64,000 nucleotides of DNA from Ectopseudomonas toyotomiensis (GCF_900115695.1 NZ_FOXK01000005.1:62001-126000), one strand, 5' to 3'; counted from the stretch's first letter, positions 34,961 through 44,428 are shown. A program made the numbers and translations. The notes: generated by a model not told the origin, from the letters alone.

Positions 34961-35857
34961 CTATTCGCCGCCGACGGCGAAGTTCGGCAGGCTGTTGACC
35001 GGCTGACGGAAGTTGAAGGGAATGGACTCGACGGCCAGACCGACGTTGCGCTGCACCACGAAATGCAGGTGCGGGCCGGTGCTGTTGCCGGTGTTGCCGG
35101 AGCGCGCCAACAGGCTGCCGGTTTCCACCCGCTGGCCTTCACGCACGCTGACCGAGCCCTTCATCAGGTGCAGGTAGACGCCCATGGTGCCGTCGTCATG
35201 CAGAATGCGCACGAAGTTGCCGGCCGGGTTGTTGCCGCGGCCGCTCTGCTGGTTCTCGGTCTTGACCACCACACCAGCGCGCGCGGCGACGATGGGCGTG
35301 CCCTCGGGCATGGCGATGTCCACCGCATAGCGGCCCTTGGGTGTGAAATGGCTGTAGGTGCCGTTGGCACCCTGGGTCTGACGGAACGGACCGCCACGCC
35401 AGGGCAGCGGATAACGGTGGATGCTCGGCTGCAGACGCGGATCACCGAGGGCGTAGCGCAACCTGGGTTTGTAGCGCAGCGGCTTGGAGGCGTCCTGCGC
35501 GGTGAGGGTGGCCAGGCGGATATTGCTGCGCGGTGGCAGTACCCAGCGAATCGGTTTGTCCGGCGCGCCGATGGCGTTCTGTACCTGTTCCAGCCGCAGT
35601 TCGATTTCCACCGGGGCATACAGGTCATTGCGAATCAGCAGGGTCTCGCCGGCTTCGTGCTTCTTGGTTTCCAGCTTCACCTGGTTGTCCAGACGCTCGA
35701 CCATGCGGTCGTTGAACACGAACACCTGCGCGCCAGGCGCAGCCTGATCGCTATAGGTCACCACGCCGTTCTTGTCGACGTACTTGTAGATGGTCAGCGC
35801 AGCGACCTGGCCGCAAAAGACCAGCAGACTGCAGAGAATAATCAGACGCCCTAGCAT
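34961..35857 (-). CDS. M23-family (LytM-like) peptidase with DUF4124 domain
   Basis: 298 aa with a signal peptide (MLGRLIILCSLLVFCGQVAA). A DUF4124 segment follows (LTIYKYVDKNGVVTYSDQAA, residues 21-40), then a beta-rich linker and a C-terminal M23 domain (about 165-285). The latter has GRYAVDIAMPEGTPIVAARA and GPHLHFVVQ. The first metal-ligand motif is degenerate compared with classical HxxxD, while HLHF is intact, so it may be an active endopeptidase or a regulator of amidases. The start at MLGRL gives a proper signal. Tandem with the response regulator gene upstream, 289 bp away. Confidence 0.85.
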   Translation of the reverse strand: MLGRLIILCSLLVFCGQVAALTIYKYVDKNGVVTYSDQAAPGAQVFVFNDRMVERLDNQVKLETKKHEAGETLLIRNDLYAPVEIELRLEQVQNAIGAPDKPIRWVLPPRSNIRLATLTAQDASKPLRYKPRLRYALGDPRLQPSIHRYPLPWRGGPFRQTQGANGTYSHFTPKGRYAVDIAMPEGTPIVAARAGVVVKTENQQSGRGNNPAGNFVRILHDDGTMGVYLHLMKGSVSVREGQRVETGSLLARSGNTGNSTGPHLHFVVQRNVGLAVESIPFNFRQPVNSLPNFAVGGE

Positions 35858-35969
35858 AACGACTCGGATCTTATGGCTTTTTGATATCCGGGTTAGCAAG
35901 ACTAGCAGCGCAGCACGGAGCGCGCGAGACACCGACCGTCAGGCTGTGAACCGGCTCACCGCCATTGGT

Positions 35970-36020
35970 CGGCATAGCGCCCTGGATTGCCCCGGGCTAC
36001 GGGTTGGCAAGCCCAGCAGC
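35970..36020. repeat. Degenerate copy of the GTAGCCCGG repeat
   Basis: In the 289-bp gap between the response regulator and the M23 peptidase gene, GCCCTGGATTGCCCCGGGCT resembles one arm of the palindrome found between flgF and flgG (11324-11374). No pairing arm is intact. I see nothing else in this gap. Confidence 0.4.
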
Positions 36021-36146
36021 GTGTCGGCGAGGAAGATAACGGCGTAAGCCGAGGCGATACGTAGCAGAAGATGGTTCGGGGACAGCGCCGGGCGACCCGC
36101 GCCACCCAGAGCCACCGAGCAGATACGGATGAGCGCTGTCGTGGCA

Positions 36147-37055
36147 CTACGCGCCGGGGCTGAAATGCTTCTGCGCGGTGCCACGGGCAATCAGCCGCGA
36201 CAGGTAGTCGAGCTTCTGTGGATCGCGGTCGACGAAGCGAAAGGTCAGTTGCAGCCATTCGCTGTCGGATTTGGGTTCGAATGCCGCCACCGCGTGCAGG
36301 TAGCCATTGAGCCGCGCGGTTTCCGCTGCTTCGCCCTGTTCCAGGTCGAGCACTGCACTCTCCAGCACCTGCGGCAGCTGCTCGGTGCGCTTGACCACCA
36401 GCAGTGCCTCCTTGAGGCTCAGCGCCTTGATCACGCAGGCCATGCTGCCCGCCGGTAAACGCAGCTGACCCTGGCCACGACCGGCCGGCGACTTGCTTGC
36501 GGCGGCCGGGGCAGGTGCGATGCTCGGTGCCGCAGGGGCGGCAGCTGCCGGCGTTGGTGCACTGGTCTTTACCACCTCGGCCTTGCCGCCGGTAAGTGCG
36601 GCCAGCGAGTCGTTGGCGAGGCCACCCGTGCTCAGCATCTTCGACGGCGCACTGGACATCAGCGCCTGCAGCTTGCCAGCGCGTTGCAGGGCCTTTTTGA
36701 CCTTGGTCACCAGCTGTTCGTTGGAGAAGGGTTTGCCGATGTAGTCGGAAACACCGGCCTGGATCGCCTGCACCACGTTCTCCTTGTCACCGCGGCTGGT
36801 CACCATGATGAAGGGCGTGGTTTTCAGGTTGTCCTGCTCGCGGCACCAGGTCAGCAGCTCGAGGCCGGACATCTCCGGCATTTCCCAGTCACAGAGGATC
36901 AGGTCGACCACCTGACGACTCAACATCTGCTGGGCCTTGCGGCCATTGATCGCTTCCTCGATCTGTACGCCGGGGAAATTATCGCGCAGCCCTTTCTTGA
37001 CCAGATCACGGATAAAGGTCGCGTCATCCACCACCAGCACACTGACTTTGCTCAT
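36147..37055 (-). CDS. CheY-like response regulator with C-terminal PilZ-like domain
   Basis: 302 aa. Receiver domain 1-125 with Asp10/Asp11, phospho-acceptor Asp56 (LILCDWEMPEMSG), Thr and Lys (GKPF) in place. An Ala/Pro-rich linker (about 165-200) leads to a C-terminal domain of about 100 residues (ARLNGYLHAVAAFEPKSDSE, TFRFVDRDPQKLDYLSRLI) that looks like a PilZ fold variant. A gene of this kind lies next to phoU in P. aeruginosa (PA5364). Its target is unknown. Confidence 0.8.
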   Translation of the reverse strand: MSKVSVLVVDDATFIRDLVKKGLRDNFPGVQIEEAINGRKAQQMLSRQVVDLILCDWEMPEMSGLELLTWCREQDNLKTTPFIMVTSRGDKENVVQAIQAGVSDYIGKPFSNEQLVTKVKKALQRAGKLQALMSSAPSKMLSTGGLANDSLAALTGGKAEVVKTSAPTPAAAAPAAPSIAPAPAAASKSPAGRGQGQLRLPAGSMACVIKALSLKEALLVVKRTEQLPQVLESAVLDLEQGEAAETARLNGYLHAVAAFEPKSDSEWLQLTFRFVDRDPQKLDYLSRLIARGTAQKHFSPGA

Positions 37056-37150
37056 CGGCCACTCCTGTACGAATGGCAGTAAGCATAGTCATGGCCAGTG
37101 GCCTAAGGCCAACGGAAAACGCCGGACGTGTAACAAATCGCGCAAACGAA

Positions 37151-37174
37151 ACGGCCCGGGAAGTCCCGGGCCGT
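37151..37174 (-). terminator. Terminator of the pst-phoU operon
   Basis: ACGGCCCGGG-AAGT-CCCGGGCCGT, a perfect 10-bp stem 17 bp after the phoU stop codon. Read leftward it is followed by TTTCGTTTG. Confidence 0.85.
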
Positions 37175-37190
37175 CAGCACGAAGCAGGCG

Positions 37191-37919
37191 TCAGTCGTTG
37201 GACTTGCCCTCGACTTCTTCACGCATGCGGGTCAGGCCGATATGGCGCACATCGGTGCCACGCACCAGGTAGATCACCAGTTCGGCGATGTTGCGCGCAT
37301 GATCGCCGATGCGCTCCAGCGAGCGCAGCGCCCAGATCACATTGAGCACACGGGAGATCGAACGCGGATCTTCCATCATGTAGGTGACCAGCTCACGCAG
37401 TGCGGTCTTGTACTCGCGGTCGACAGTCTTGTCGTACTGCGCCACCGACAGGGCCAGGTCGGCATCGAAACGGGCGAAGGCGTCCAGCGCCTCCTGCACC
37501 ATCTTGCGGACCTGATCGCCGATGTGACGCACCTCGACGTAGCCACGCGGCGACTCACCCTCTTCGCAGAGCTGGATGGCGCGCTTGGCGATCTTGGTCG
37601 ACTCGTCACCGATGCGCTCGAGGTCGATCACCGACTTGGAGATGCTGATGATCAGGCGAAGGTCGGAGGCCGCCGGCTGACGACGGGCGAGAATGCGCAC
37701 GCATTCCTCGTCGATGTTGCGCTCCATCTGGTTGATCTGGTCATCGATCTCGCGCACCTGCTGGGCCAGACCGGAGTCGGCCTCGATCAGCGCGGTGACG
37801 GCGTCGTTGACCTGCTTTTCCACCAGGCCGCCCATGGCCAGCAGGTGGCTGCGCACTTCTTCCAGTTCGGCGTTGAATTGCTGGGAGATGTGCTGAGTAA
37901 GGTTGTCTTTATTGATCAT
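37191..37919 (-). CDS. phoU: PhoU, phosphate signalling regulator
   Basis: 242 aa made of two PhoU three-helix repeats (about 20-110 and 125-215), with the metal-binding signature EVRSHLLAMGGLVEKQVNDA and SVIDLERIGDESTKIAKRAI, then SLERIGDHARNIAELVIYLV. It connects Pst transport to PhoR so that the Pho regulon is off in high phosphate. Last gene of the pst operon, 162 bp after pstB. Confidence 0.96.
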   Translation of the reverse strand: MINKDNLTQHISQQFNAELEEVRSHLLAMGGLVEKQVNDAVTALIEADSGLAQQVREIDDQINQMERNIDEECVRILARRQPAASDLRLIISISKSVIDLERIGDESTKIAKRAIQLCEEGESPRGYVEVRHIGDQVRKMVQEALDAFARFDADLALSVAQYDKTVDREYKTALRELVTYMMEDPRSISRVLNVIWALRSLERIGDHARNIAELVIYLVRGTDVRHIGLTRMREEVEGKSND

Positions 37920-37956
37920 GTTTCGCTCCGCGAAAGCTGCCGGCTTGGATGGCCAT

Positions 37957-37973
37957 GGTGCGAACGGCGCACC
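37957..37973. repeat. Short GGTGCG...CGCACC hairpin between pstB and phoU
   Basis: GGTGCGAACGGCGCACC, followed by CTACA, matches the hairpin type seen after flgA (15706-15723). It lies in the 162-bp pstB-phoU gap, in which I see no gene. Confidence 0.5.
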
Positions 37974-38081
37974 CTACACGTTGAGTTTCAGCACTAAGGC
38001 CCTTGGAAAATGCTCTCTGGCGCGAAGGGCGCACGCTGACAGTACGGCGCCCGACAAAGCCAGGGAGTATTTGCCATGACC

Positions 38082-38915
38082 TTAGCCGTAACGACCGGTG
38101 ATGTAGTCTTCAGTCTGCTTCTTGGCCGGGTTGGTGAACAGGGTATCGGTGTCGCCGAACTCGATCAGCTTGCCCATGTACATGAACGCGGTGTAGTCGG
38201 AGACGCGCGCCGCCTGCTGCATGTTGTGGGTGACGATGACGATGGTGTACTTGCTCTTGAGCTCGTAGATCAGCTCTTCGACCTTCAGCGTGGAGATCGG
38301 GTCCAGCGCCGAGCAGGGTTCGTCGAGCAGCAGCACTTCCGGCTGCACGGCCACGGTGCGGGCGATGACCAGACGCTGTTGCTGACCGCCGGACAGACCG
38401 AGGGCCGAGTCGTGCAGACGGTCCTTGACCTCATCCCACAGCGCGGCGCTCTTCAGTGCCCATTCCACCGCCTCGTCGAGTACGCGCTTGCTGTTGATGC
38501 CCTGGATACGCAGGCCATACACCACGTTCTCGTAGATGCTCTTGGGGAAGGGGTTGGGCTTCTGGAACACCATGCCGACGCGACGACGCAGCTCGGCCAC
38601 ATCCTCGCCCTTGCGGTAGATGTTACGCCCGTCGATGTTGATCTCGCCTTCCACACGGCAACCGTCGACCAGGTCGTTCATGCGGTTGAAAGTGCGCAGC
38701 AGGGTCGACTTGCCGCAGCCGGACGGGCCGATGAAGGCGGTCACGCGCTGCTTGGGGATCTCCATCTTGACGTCGAACAGCGCCTGCTTCTGGCCGTAGT
38801 ACAGGTTCAGACCCGGCACTTCGATGGCCGTGGTCTCGTTGGCCAGGTTGAGGCTCTGCTTGTCGCGGCCGAGGGCGGCCAGATCGATACCGTGGGTATG
38901 GGTTTCGTGTTGCAT
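38082..38915 (-). CDS. pstB: PstB, phosphate ABC transporter ATPase
   Basis: 277 aa. Walker [10 protein letters not shown] (63-71), signature LSGGQQQR (174-181), Walker [14 protein letters not shown] and the H-loop IVTHN. It powers phosphate import through PstAC. Length is normal for the Pseudomonas form with an N-terminal extension. Between pstA (66 bp gap) and phoU. Confidence 0.97.
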   Translation of the reverse strand: MQHETHTHGIDLAALGRDKQSLNLANETTAIEVPGLNLYYGQKQALFDVKMEIPKQRVTAFIGPSGCGKSTLLRTFNRMNDLVDGCRVEGEINIDGRNIYRKGEDVAELRRRVGMVFQKPNPFPKSIYENVVYGLRIQGINSKRVLDEAVEWALKSAALWDEVKDRLHDSALGLSGGQQQRLVIARTVAVQPEVLLLDEPCSALDPISTLKVEELIYELKSKYTIVIVTHNMQQAARVSDYTAFMYMGKLIEFGDTDTLFTNPAKKQTEDYITGRYG

Positions 38916-38932
38916 AAACTCACTCCGTTCGT

Positions 38933-38978
38933 AGCTACAAGCTGCAAGCTGCGCACCGGCGGTGCGCGACTCGTAGCT
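38933..38978. repeat. Palindromic sequence between pstA and pstB
   Basis: CGTAGCT...AGCTGCG flanks a GCGCACCG/CGGTGCGC inner stem. This REP-like structure fills the pstA-pstB gap. Confidence 0.5.
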
Positions 38979-38981
38979 GCG

Positions 38982-40652
38982 TTAGTGATCCAGCGCCTTG
39001 TACTTCTCGCGCAGGTGGTTACGGATATAGACCGCGGTCAGGTTGAGCAGGGCGATAACGATCACCAGCAGCAGCGCAGTGGCATAAACCAGCGGGCGTG
39101 CGGCCTCGACGTTGGGGCTCTGGAAGCCGACGTCGTAGATATGGAAGCCCAGGTGCATGATCTTCTGATCCAGGTGCAGGTAAGGGTAGTTACCGTTGAG
39201 CGGCAGGGTCGGCGCCAGTTTCACCACACCCACCAGCATCAGCGGCGCCACCTCACCGGCGGCACGTGCCACGGCGAGAATCAGGCCGGTCATCATCGCC
39301 GGGCTGGCCATCGGGATGACCACCTTCCACAGCGTCTCGGCCTTGGTCGCGCCAAGCGCCAGCGAACCTTCACGTACTGCACGCGGAATACGCGCCAGGC
39401 CTTCCTCGGTGGCAACGATGACCACCGGCAGGGTGAGGATCGCCAGGGTCAGCGAGGCCCACATCAGGCCCGGCGTGCCGAAGGTCGGCGCCGGGGCGGA
39501 CTCGGGGAAGAACAGCTGGTCGATCGAACCACCCAGCACGTAGACGAAGAAGCCCAGGCCGAACACGCCGTAGACAATCGAAGGTACGCCGGCCAGGTTG
39601 TTCACCGCGATGCGGATCACCCGGGTCAGTGCGCCCTGATGCGCGTATTCACGCAGATAGACCGCGGCGATCACGCCGAACGGGGTAACGATCACCGCCA
39701 TCAGCATGACCATCAGCACGGTGCCGAAGATCGCCGGGAAGATACCGCCTTCGGTGTTGGCCTCACGCGGCTCGTCGCTGACGAACTCCCACAGTTTCAT
39801 GGCATAGAAACCGAGCTTGTCGACCGTGCCCATGGCGTTCGGGCGGTAGGCGCGGACGATCTTGCCCAGTTCGATTTCGGTCTGGCGTCCATCGCTGGCG
39901 GTCAGGGTCACGCTGTCGCGGTTGATCTGCTGGGTCAGCGCCACCATGCGCTCTTCGAGCACCTTGTACTCGCCATTCAACGCATCGCGGCGGGCATCCA
40001 TGCTGGCCTGGGCAGCGGCGTCCAGCTTGTCCTGCAGCTGCAGCTTGCGGCCTTCCAGACGGATGCGCTCCAGGCCATGGTTGATACGGCCGATGTCCTT
40101 CTTCTCCAGACGCACAAGCTGTGCGTGCAAATCGTCGACGCGATCCAGGCGCTCCTGCAATGCAGCCCAGGCCGCATCACCCTCGGCGACCACCTGGCCG
40201 CTTTCCTTGACGTTGACCAGGTTGCCGTAGAAGTTGCCCCACTCGCGGCGCTCCAGCACGGTGATGCCGGCCGGCTTGCGCGGGTTGCTCAACCACTCGC
40301 CAACCACCCAGGTGAAGTCGGCACCGAACAGCTCACGGTTACCCACCTTGAGCAGCTCGCGGGTCATGAACTCACCGCCTTCTTCGGCTACCGGCAGGCC
40401 AGCTGCGGCGAGACGTGCACGTGGCACTTCCTCGACCTGCACCACCTCACCCAGCATCACCCGGGCTTCCTGGCCAGGCACCTGGTAGTCGGCTTCGAGA
40501 ATATCTGCCGGCCAGAAGTGGCCGAGGCCGCGAGAGGCAATCACTGCCAGCAGACCGAGGGTCATGATGATGGCGATGGCAACGGCGCCTCCGCTCATCC
40601 ACACGCCCGGGGCACCGCTCTTGTACCAGGATTTCAGGTTGTTCTGTTTCAC
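38982..40652 (-). CDS. pstA: PstA, phosphate ABC transporter permease (long form)
   Basis: 556 aa, nearly twice the size of E. coli PstA (296 aa). One N-terminal membrane helix (about 17-40) is followed by a roughly 230-residue extracytoplasmic, partly coiled insert (65-270). Then comes the normal BPD transmembrane domain (about 305-545), with the EAA loop EEGLARIPRAVREGSLALGA. Pseudomonas PstA and PstC are usually enlarged in this way. The insert's role is unknown. Confidence 0.95.
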   Translation of the reverse strand: MKQNNLKSWYKSGAPGVWMSGGAVAIAIIMTLGLLAVIASRGLGHFWPADILEADYQVPGQEARVMLGEVVQVEEVPRARLAAAGLPVAEEGGEFMTRELLKVGNRELFGADFTWVVGEWLSNPRKPAGITVLERREWGNFYGNLVNVKESGQVVAEGDAAWAALQERLDRVDDLHAQLVRLEKKDIGRINHGLERIRLEGRKLQLQDKLDAAAQASMDARRDALNGEYKVLEERMVALTQQINRDSVTLTASDGRQTEIELGKIVRAYRPNAMGTVDKLGFYAMKLWEFVSDEPREANTEGGIFPAIFGTVLMVMLMAVIVTPFGVIAAVYLREYAHQGALTRVIRIAVNNLAGVPSIVYGVFGLGFFVYVLGGSIDQLFFPESAPAPTFGTPGLMWASLTLAILTLPVVIVATEEGLARIPRAVREGSLALGATKAETLWKVVIPMASPAMMTGLILAVARAAGEVAPLMLVGVVKLAPTLPLNGNYPYLHLDQKIMHLGFHIYDVGFQSPNVEAARPLVYATALLLVIVIALLNLTAVYIRNHLREKYKALDH

Positions 40653-40686
40653 GGCATCACACCTTGAATGAAATCATTCTTTACCT

Positions 40687-40785
40687 CCCCTCTCCCGCTT
40701 GCGGGAGAGGGGCCGGGGGAGAGGGCTCGTGATTTCACACAACCTTCTCCCGCCCTGCGGGCACCCTCTCCCATGAATGGGAGAG
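40687..40785. repeat. Pair of palindromic repeats between pstC and pstA
   Basis: A perfect 12-bp inverted repeat CCCCTCTCCCGC-TT-GCGGGAGAGGGG (40687-40712) and a 9-bp one CTCTCCCAT-GA-ATGGGAGAG (40766-40785, with one base bulge). The first is the same element as in the glcF-glcG gap. Both are transcribed within the pst operon. Confidence 0.8.
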
Positions 40786-40817
40786 AGTCATCAGATGGCC
40801 TGCTGCGCAGGCACTTT

Positions 40818-43103
40818 TTACAGACTCGAATACTTGGTACGCAGGCGCTGACGAATCAGCTCGGCCAGGGTGTTCATCACGAAGGTGAACATCAGCAGCA
40901 CCAGCGCCGCCAGGAACAGCACACGGTAGTGAGTGCCGCCGACTTCCGACTCGGGCATCTCCACCGCGACGTTGGCCGCCAGGGTGCGCATGCCTTCGAA
41001 GATGTTGATGTCCATGATCGGCGTGTTGCCGGTGGCCATCAGCACGATCATGGTCTCGCCCACCGCGCGGCCCATGCCGATCATCAGCGCCGAGAAAATG
41101 CCCGGGCTGGCGGTGAGAATCACCACGCGGGTCAGGGTCTGCCAGGGCGTGGCACCGAGCGCCAGGGAACCGAAGGTAAGGCTCTTGGGCACACTGAACA
41201 CGGCGTCTTCGGCAATCGAGTAGATGTTCGGAATCACCGCGAAGCCCATCGCCAAGCCCACCACCAGGGCGTTGCGCTGGTCAAAGGGAATGCCCAGGTC
41301 GTTGGACAGCCACAGGCGCATGTTGCCGTCGAATAGCCAGTTTTCCAGATGCCCGCTGATCGAGATGGAGAACCAACCCACCGCGACCACCACCGGGATC
41401 AGCAGTGCCGCTTCCCAGCCTTCGGGAACACGGTGGCGGATGGACTCAGGCAGCTTGGTCCAGAGGAAACCGAACAGCAGGATGCCCACCGGTGTCAGCA
41501 ACAGGAGGCTGAAGATGCCGGGTAAGTGGTTCTCCAGAAACGGCGCGAGGAACAGGCCGGCGAAGAAACCGAGGATCACCGTCGGCAACGCTTCCATCAG
41601 TTCGATCACCGGCTTGACCTTGGTGCGCATGCGCGGCGCCATGAAGTAGGCGGTGTAGATCGCTGCAGCCACGGCCAGCGGCGCGGCCAGGAGCATGGCG
41701 TAGAACGCCGCCTTGAGGGTACCGAAGGCCAGCGGCGACAGGCTCAGCTTGGACTCGAAGTCGGTGTTGGCCGAAGTGGACTGCCAGACGTAGTCAGGCT
41801 CAGGGTAGCTTTCGTACCAGACCTTGCCCCACAGCGAGCTCCAGGAAATTTCCGGGTGAGGGTTGTCGACCACGAAACGCTGCAGCTTGCCGTCCGACTC
41901 GACCAGCACACGACTGGCACGCGGCGACAGGGCGGCGATGGCGCTGCCTTCGGCGACCTGCTCCTTGAGCAGGGTACGGTGCGCGGTGCTGTGGAAAATG
42001 CCCAGGCGACCGTCGGCGTCCAGGGCCATGAAGCCTTTGCGGCGCTCTTCGGGAAGAATCTGGGTGATCGCGCTGTCGCCGAGCTGGAAGCTGCGGATCC
42101 ACTGGAAGGTGGACTTGCCATCCTGGTCGCGCACCATGAACCACTGCTGGATGCCACCCTTGGCATCGCCGATCATGATCGAGATGCCGCCGAGCAGGCT
42201 GGTGGCGCTGGTCACGCGGTTGGAACCACCCTTGAGCAGTTCGTAGCGGCCGTTGAGGCTACGCTTGCGCAGATCGAAAACGTCGGCGCTGGAATCGCCG
42301 TTGAACACGTACAGCCACATCTGCCGCGGGTCGAGAATCAGTTGACTGATCGGCTCGCCGATCTGCGGCAGGTTGATGCGCTCCTCGCTGACGCTCACCT
42401 CGCCAGTGAACAGGTTCTCCTCGCGAGCGAGGCTGATCAGGTGCAGCTCGTTGCCCGTGGAGCCAGCCAGCATCAGCGTGCCGCTGTTGAGATTGACGGC
42501 GATGTGCTCGAGCGGACGCCCCTGCGGATCGACCTCGATCGGCGCTTCGCCGTAGGGGTATTCGATCTGCGGCGCGATGGCCCGTACGTTATCCGGGTAG
42601 GTGATCTTGTAACTGTGCTGAATGATCAGCGCCTGGCCGTTGGACAGGCCCAGTACCACGCGGCGCGTACCCGGCTGATCCTGGCCGACGGAGGCGACAC
42701 TGACACCTTGCGGCAGTGGCAATTGCAGACGCTGCAGGGCTTCGCCACTCTTGAGTTCGAAGAACTGCACGGCGCCGGAAGTATCCAGGCGCATGGCGAC
42801 CTGGTTCTGCTCTTCCACGGCGAGAAGCAATGGCGCCTGGGCCTCGGCCAGCCAGGCCGGTTGCTGAGCCTTGCGCGACTCGAGCTCGGCGCCCTGGAAC
42901 ATCGGCAGCACGACATGGGCGAGGTAGAAGAAGATCAGGGTGATGGCACCGAGCACCGCCAGACCACCGACGGAGACGTACCAACGCGCCATGCGGTCCT
43001 TCAGCGCGCGCAGGCGGCGCTTGCGTTGCAGGGCGGGCGTATTGAAGTCGATCCCCAGAGGGTTCTGCGAACGGTTCATGGATTCGTTTGCCAAGTCATT
43101 CAT
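40818..43103 (-). CDS. pstC: PstC, phosphate ABC transporter permease (long form)
   Basis: 761 aa, against about 319 aa in E. coli. An N-terminal membrane helix (about 45-70) precedes a roughly 400-residue periplasmic insert (75-470) of repeated beta segments (LQLPLPQGVSVASVGQDQPG; GTLMLAGSTGNELHLISLAR; PRQMWLYVFNGDSSADVFDL) that looks like a beta-propeller. The BPD permease domain (480-760) follows, with the EAA loop LTFGSLALGATPWQTLTRVV. The ATG at 43103 is one of three close in-frame starts (43103, 43079, and 43160 which would overlap the PHO box region); it is the likely one but has a weak ribosome-binding site. Confidence 0.93.
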   Translation of the reverse strand: MNDLANESMNRSQNPLGIDFNTPALQRKRRLRALKDRMARWYVSVGGLAVLGAITLIFFYLAHVVLPMFQGAELESRKAQQPAWLAEAQAPLLLAVEEQNQVAMRLDTSGAVQFFELKSGEALQRLQLPLPQGVSVASVGQDQPGTRRVVLGLSNGQALIIQHSYKITYPDNVRAIAPQIEYPYGEAPIEVDPQGRPLEHIAVNLNSGTLMLAGSTGNELHLISLAREENLFTGEVSVSEERINLPQIGEPISQLILDPRQMWLYVFNGDSSADVFDLRKRSLNGRYELLKGGSNRVTSATSLLGGISIMIGDAKGGIQQWFMVRDQDGKSTFQWIRSFQLGDSAITQILPEERRKGFMALDADGRLGIFHSTAHRTLLKEQVAEGSAIAALSPRASRVLVESDGKLQRFVVDNPHPEISWSSLWGKVWYESYPEPDYVWQSTSANTDFESKLSLSPLAFGTLKAAFYAMLLAAPLAVAAAIYTAYFMAPRMRTKVKPVIELMEALPTVILGFFAGLFLAPFLENHLPGIFSLLLLTPVGILLFGFLWTKLPESIRHRVPEGWEAALLIPVVVAVGWFSISISGHLENWLFDGNMRLWLSNDLGIPFDQRNALVVGLAMGFAVIPNIYSIAEDAVFSVPKSLTFGSLALGATPWQTLTRVVILTASPGIFSALMIGMGRAVGETMIVLMATGNTPIMDINIFEGMRTLAANVAVEMPESEVGGTHYRVLFLAALVLLMFTFVMNTLAELIRQRLRTKYSSL

Positions 43104-43174
43104 GCGAGAAGTCTCTGCGCGGGCTTGATTGCAGCGCATACGGCTGCCCAGGCTTGTCAATTTAGCGGGCTTGT

Positions 43175-43192
43175 ATGACAGAAAGATTACAG
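43175..43192 (-). promoter_or_regulatory. PHO box upstream of pstC
   Basis: Read leftward, CTGTAAT-CTTT-CTGTCAT matches the PhoB consensus CTGTCAT-N4-CTGTCAT at 13 of 14 positions. It lies 72 bp before the pstC ATG, in the pstS-pstC gap, so pstCAB-phoU can be induced separately from pstS. Confidence 0.88.
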
Positions 43193-43210
43193 TCTACTGA
43201 CATGACGAAG

Positions 43211-43233
43211 CCCGCCACCCATGGGGTGGCGGG
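43211..43233 (-). terminator. Hairpin after pstS (terminator or attenuator)
   Basis: CCCGCCACCC / GGGTGGCGGG, 10-bp perfect stem 50 bp after the pstS stop codon, without a clear T-run. It probably ends or protects most pstS transcripts, giving more binding protein than permease. Confidence 0.75.
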
Positions 43234-43282
43234 TTCATCGAATGGCCTCGCTAGCTAGAGCCAGGCCATCAGGCTGGAAGCC

Positions 43283-44251
43283 TTACAGGCCCAGGTCCTT
43301 CATCGCTTTCTCGGCGACCTTGGACGGCAGCGGGATGTAACCATCCTTCATCACGACCTCCTGGCCCTGCTTGGACAGCACCAGCTTGATGAACTCGGCA
43401 TCCAGCGGGCTCAGCGGCTGGTTCGGCGCCTTGTTGACGTAGACGTAGAAGAAGCGAGCCAGCGGGAACTTGCCAGACAGAGCATTCTCTTCCGAAGCTT
43501 CGAAGGCTTCACCGCCCTTCTTCGACAGCGGCACGGCGCGGACACTGGAGGTCTTATAGCCGATACCCGAGTAACCGATGGCGTTCAAGGTGCTGGAGAT
43601 CGACTGGACAACCGACGCCGAACCCGGCTGCTCGTTGACGTTGGATTTGAAGTCGCCTTTGCACAGGGCTTCTTCCTTGAAGTAGCCGTAGGTGCCGGAT
43701 ACCGAGTTACGACCGAACAGCTGCAGCGGCTTGCCAGCCCACTCGCCGGTCAGACCGAGGTCACCCCAGGTCTTGATGTCCTTGTCGCCACCGCACAGGC
43801 GGGTGCTGGAGAAGATCGCATCGACCTGCTCGATCGACAGCGACTTGATCGGGTTGTCCTTGTGTACGAACACGGCCAGGGCGTCGATGGCAACCGGAAC
43901 GGCGGTCGGCTTGTAGCCGTACTTCTCTTCGAAGGCCTGGATTTCGCTGTCCTTCATCGGACGGCTCATCGGGCCCATGTTGGCGGTGCCTTCGGTCAGC
44001 GCGGGTGGCGCAGTGGAGGAACCAGCGGCCTGGATCTGGATGTTGACGTTGGGGTAGTTCTTCTTGAACTCTTCTGCCCACAGGGTCATCAGGTTGGCCA
44101 GCGAGTCGGAACCGACGCTGGACAGGTTGCCCGACACACCGGAAGTCTTTTCGTAGTTCGGCAGAGCCGGGTCGACGGCGGCTACAGCAGATACGGCGCT
44201 TACGCCAGCGGCGGCGAAAGTCAGGGCCGCCATCAAACGCTTCAGTTTCAT
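43283..44251 (-). CDS. pstS: PstS, periplasmic phosphate-binding protein
   Basis: 322 aa with a signal peptide ([20 protein letters not shown]). The phosphate-binding signature is seen in [40 protein letters not shown] and [20 protein letters not shown]. It belongs to the PstS type common in Pseudomonas. It delivers phosphate to PstCA. AGGAG precedes the ATG, and a PHO box lies 69 bp upstream. Confidence 0.96.
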   Translation of the reverse strand: MKLKRLMAALTFAAAGVSAVSAVAAVDPALPNYEKTSGVSGNLSSVGSDSLANLMTLWAEEFKKNYPNVNIQIQAAGSSTAPPALTEGTANMGPMSRPMKDSEIQAFEEKYGYKPTAVPVAIDALAVFVHKDNPIKSLSIEQVDAIFSSTRLCGGDKDIKTWGDLGLTGEWAGKPLQLFGRNSVSGTYGYFKEEALCKGDFKSNVNEQPGSASVVQSISSTLNAIGYSGIGYKTSSVRAVPLSKKGGEAFEASEENALSGKFPLARFFYVYVNKAPNQPLSPLDAEFIKLVLSKQGQEVVMKDGYIPLPSKVAEKAMKDLGL

Positions 44252-44319
44252 GCCTTGCTCCTAGCAGGATAGTGTTGGATGGAACGGGCCCAAGTATCTG
44301 CAGGCCACGTGACCACTCT

Positions 44320-44337
44320 ATGAAACGAATGTGACAG
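44320..44337 (-). promoter_or_regulatory. PHO box upstream of pstS
   Basis: Read leftward, CTGTCAC-ATTC-GTTTCAT, 11 of 14 matches to the PhoB consensus, with a further half-like GTTCATT 11 bp upstream. It lies 69 bp before the pstS start. Confidence 0.8.
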
Positions 44338-44428
44338 TTAAATGAACGTCGACGAGTTTCGGTTGCGGCAGCGAAAAGACGCTTCGGGTGTGGGGAAAAT
44401 GTGGGTGATACCGGACTGGCCAGCCCCA

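Noticed and set aside
36570-36600. Ala/Pro-rich segment in the response regulator as a possible frameshift or fusion scar
   Set aside because: The reading frame is continuous and such linkers are normal between receiver and output domains in Pseudomonas.
38076-40667. 863-codon open frame opposite pstB and pstA
   Set aside because: Antisense artefact; composition (His, Gln, Val, Gly) is typical of reversed GC-rich coding DNA.
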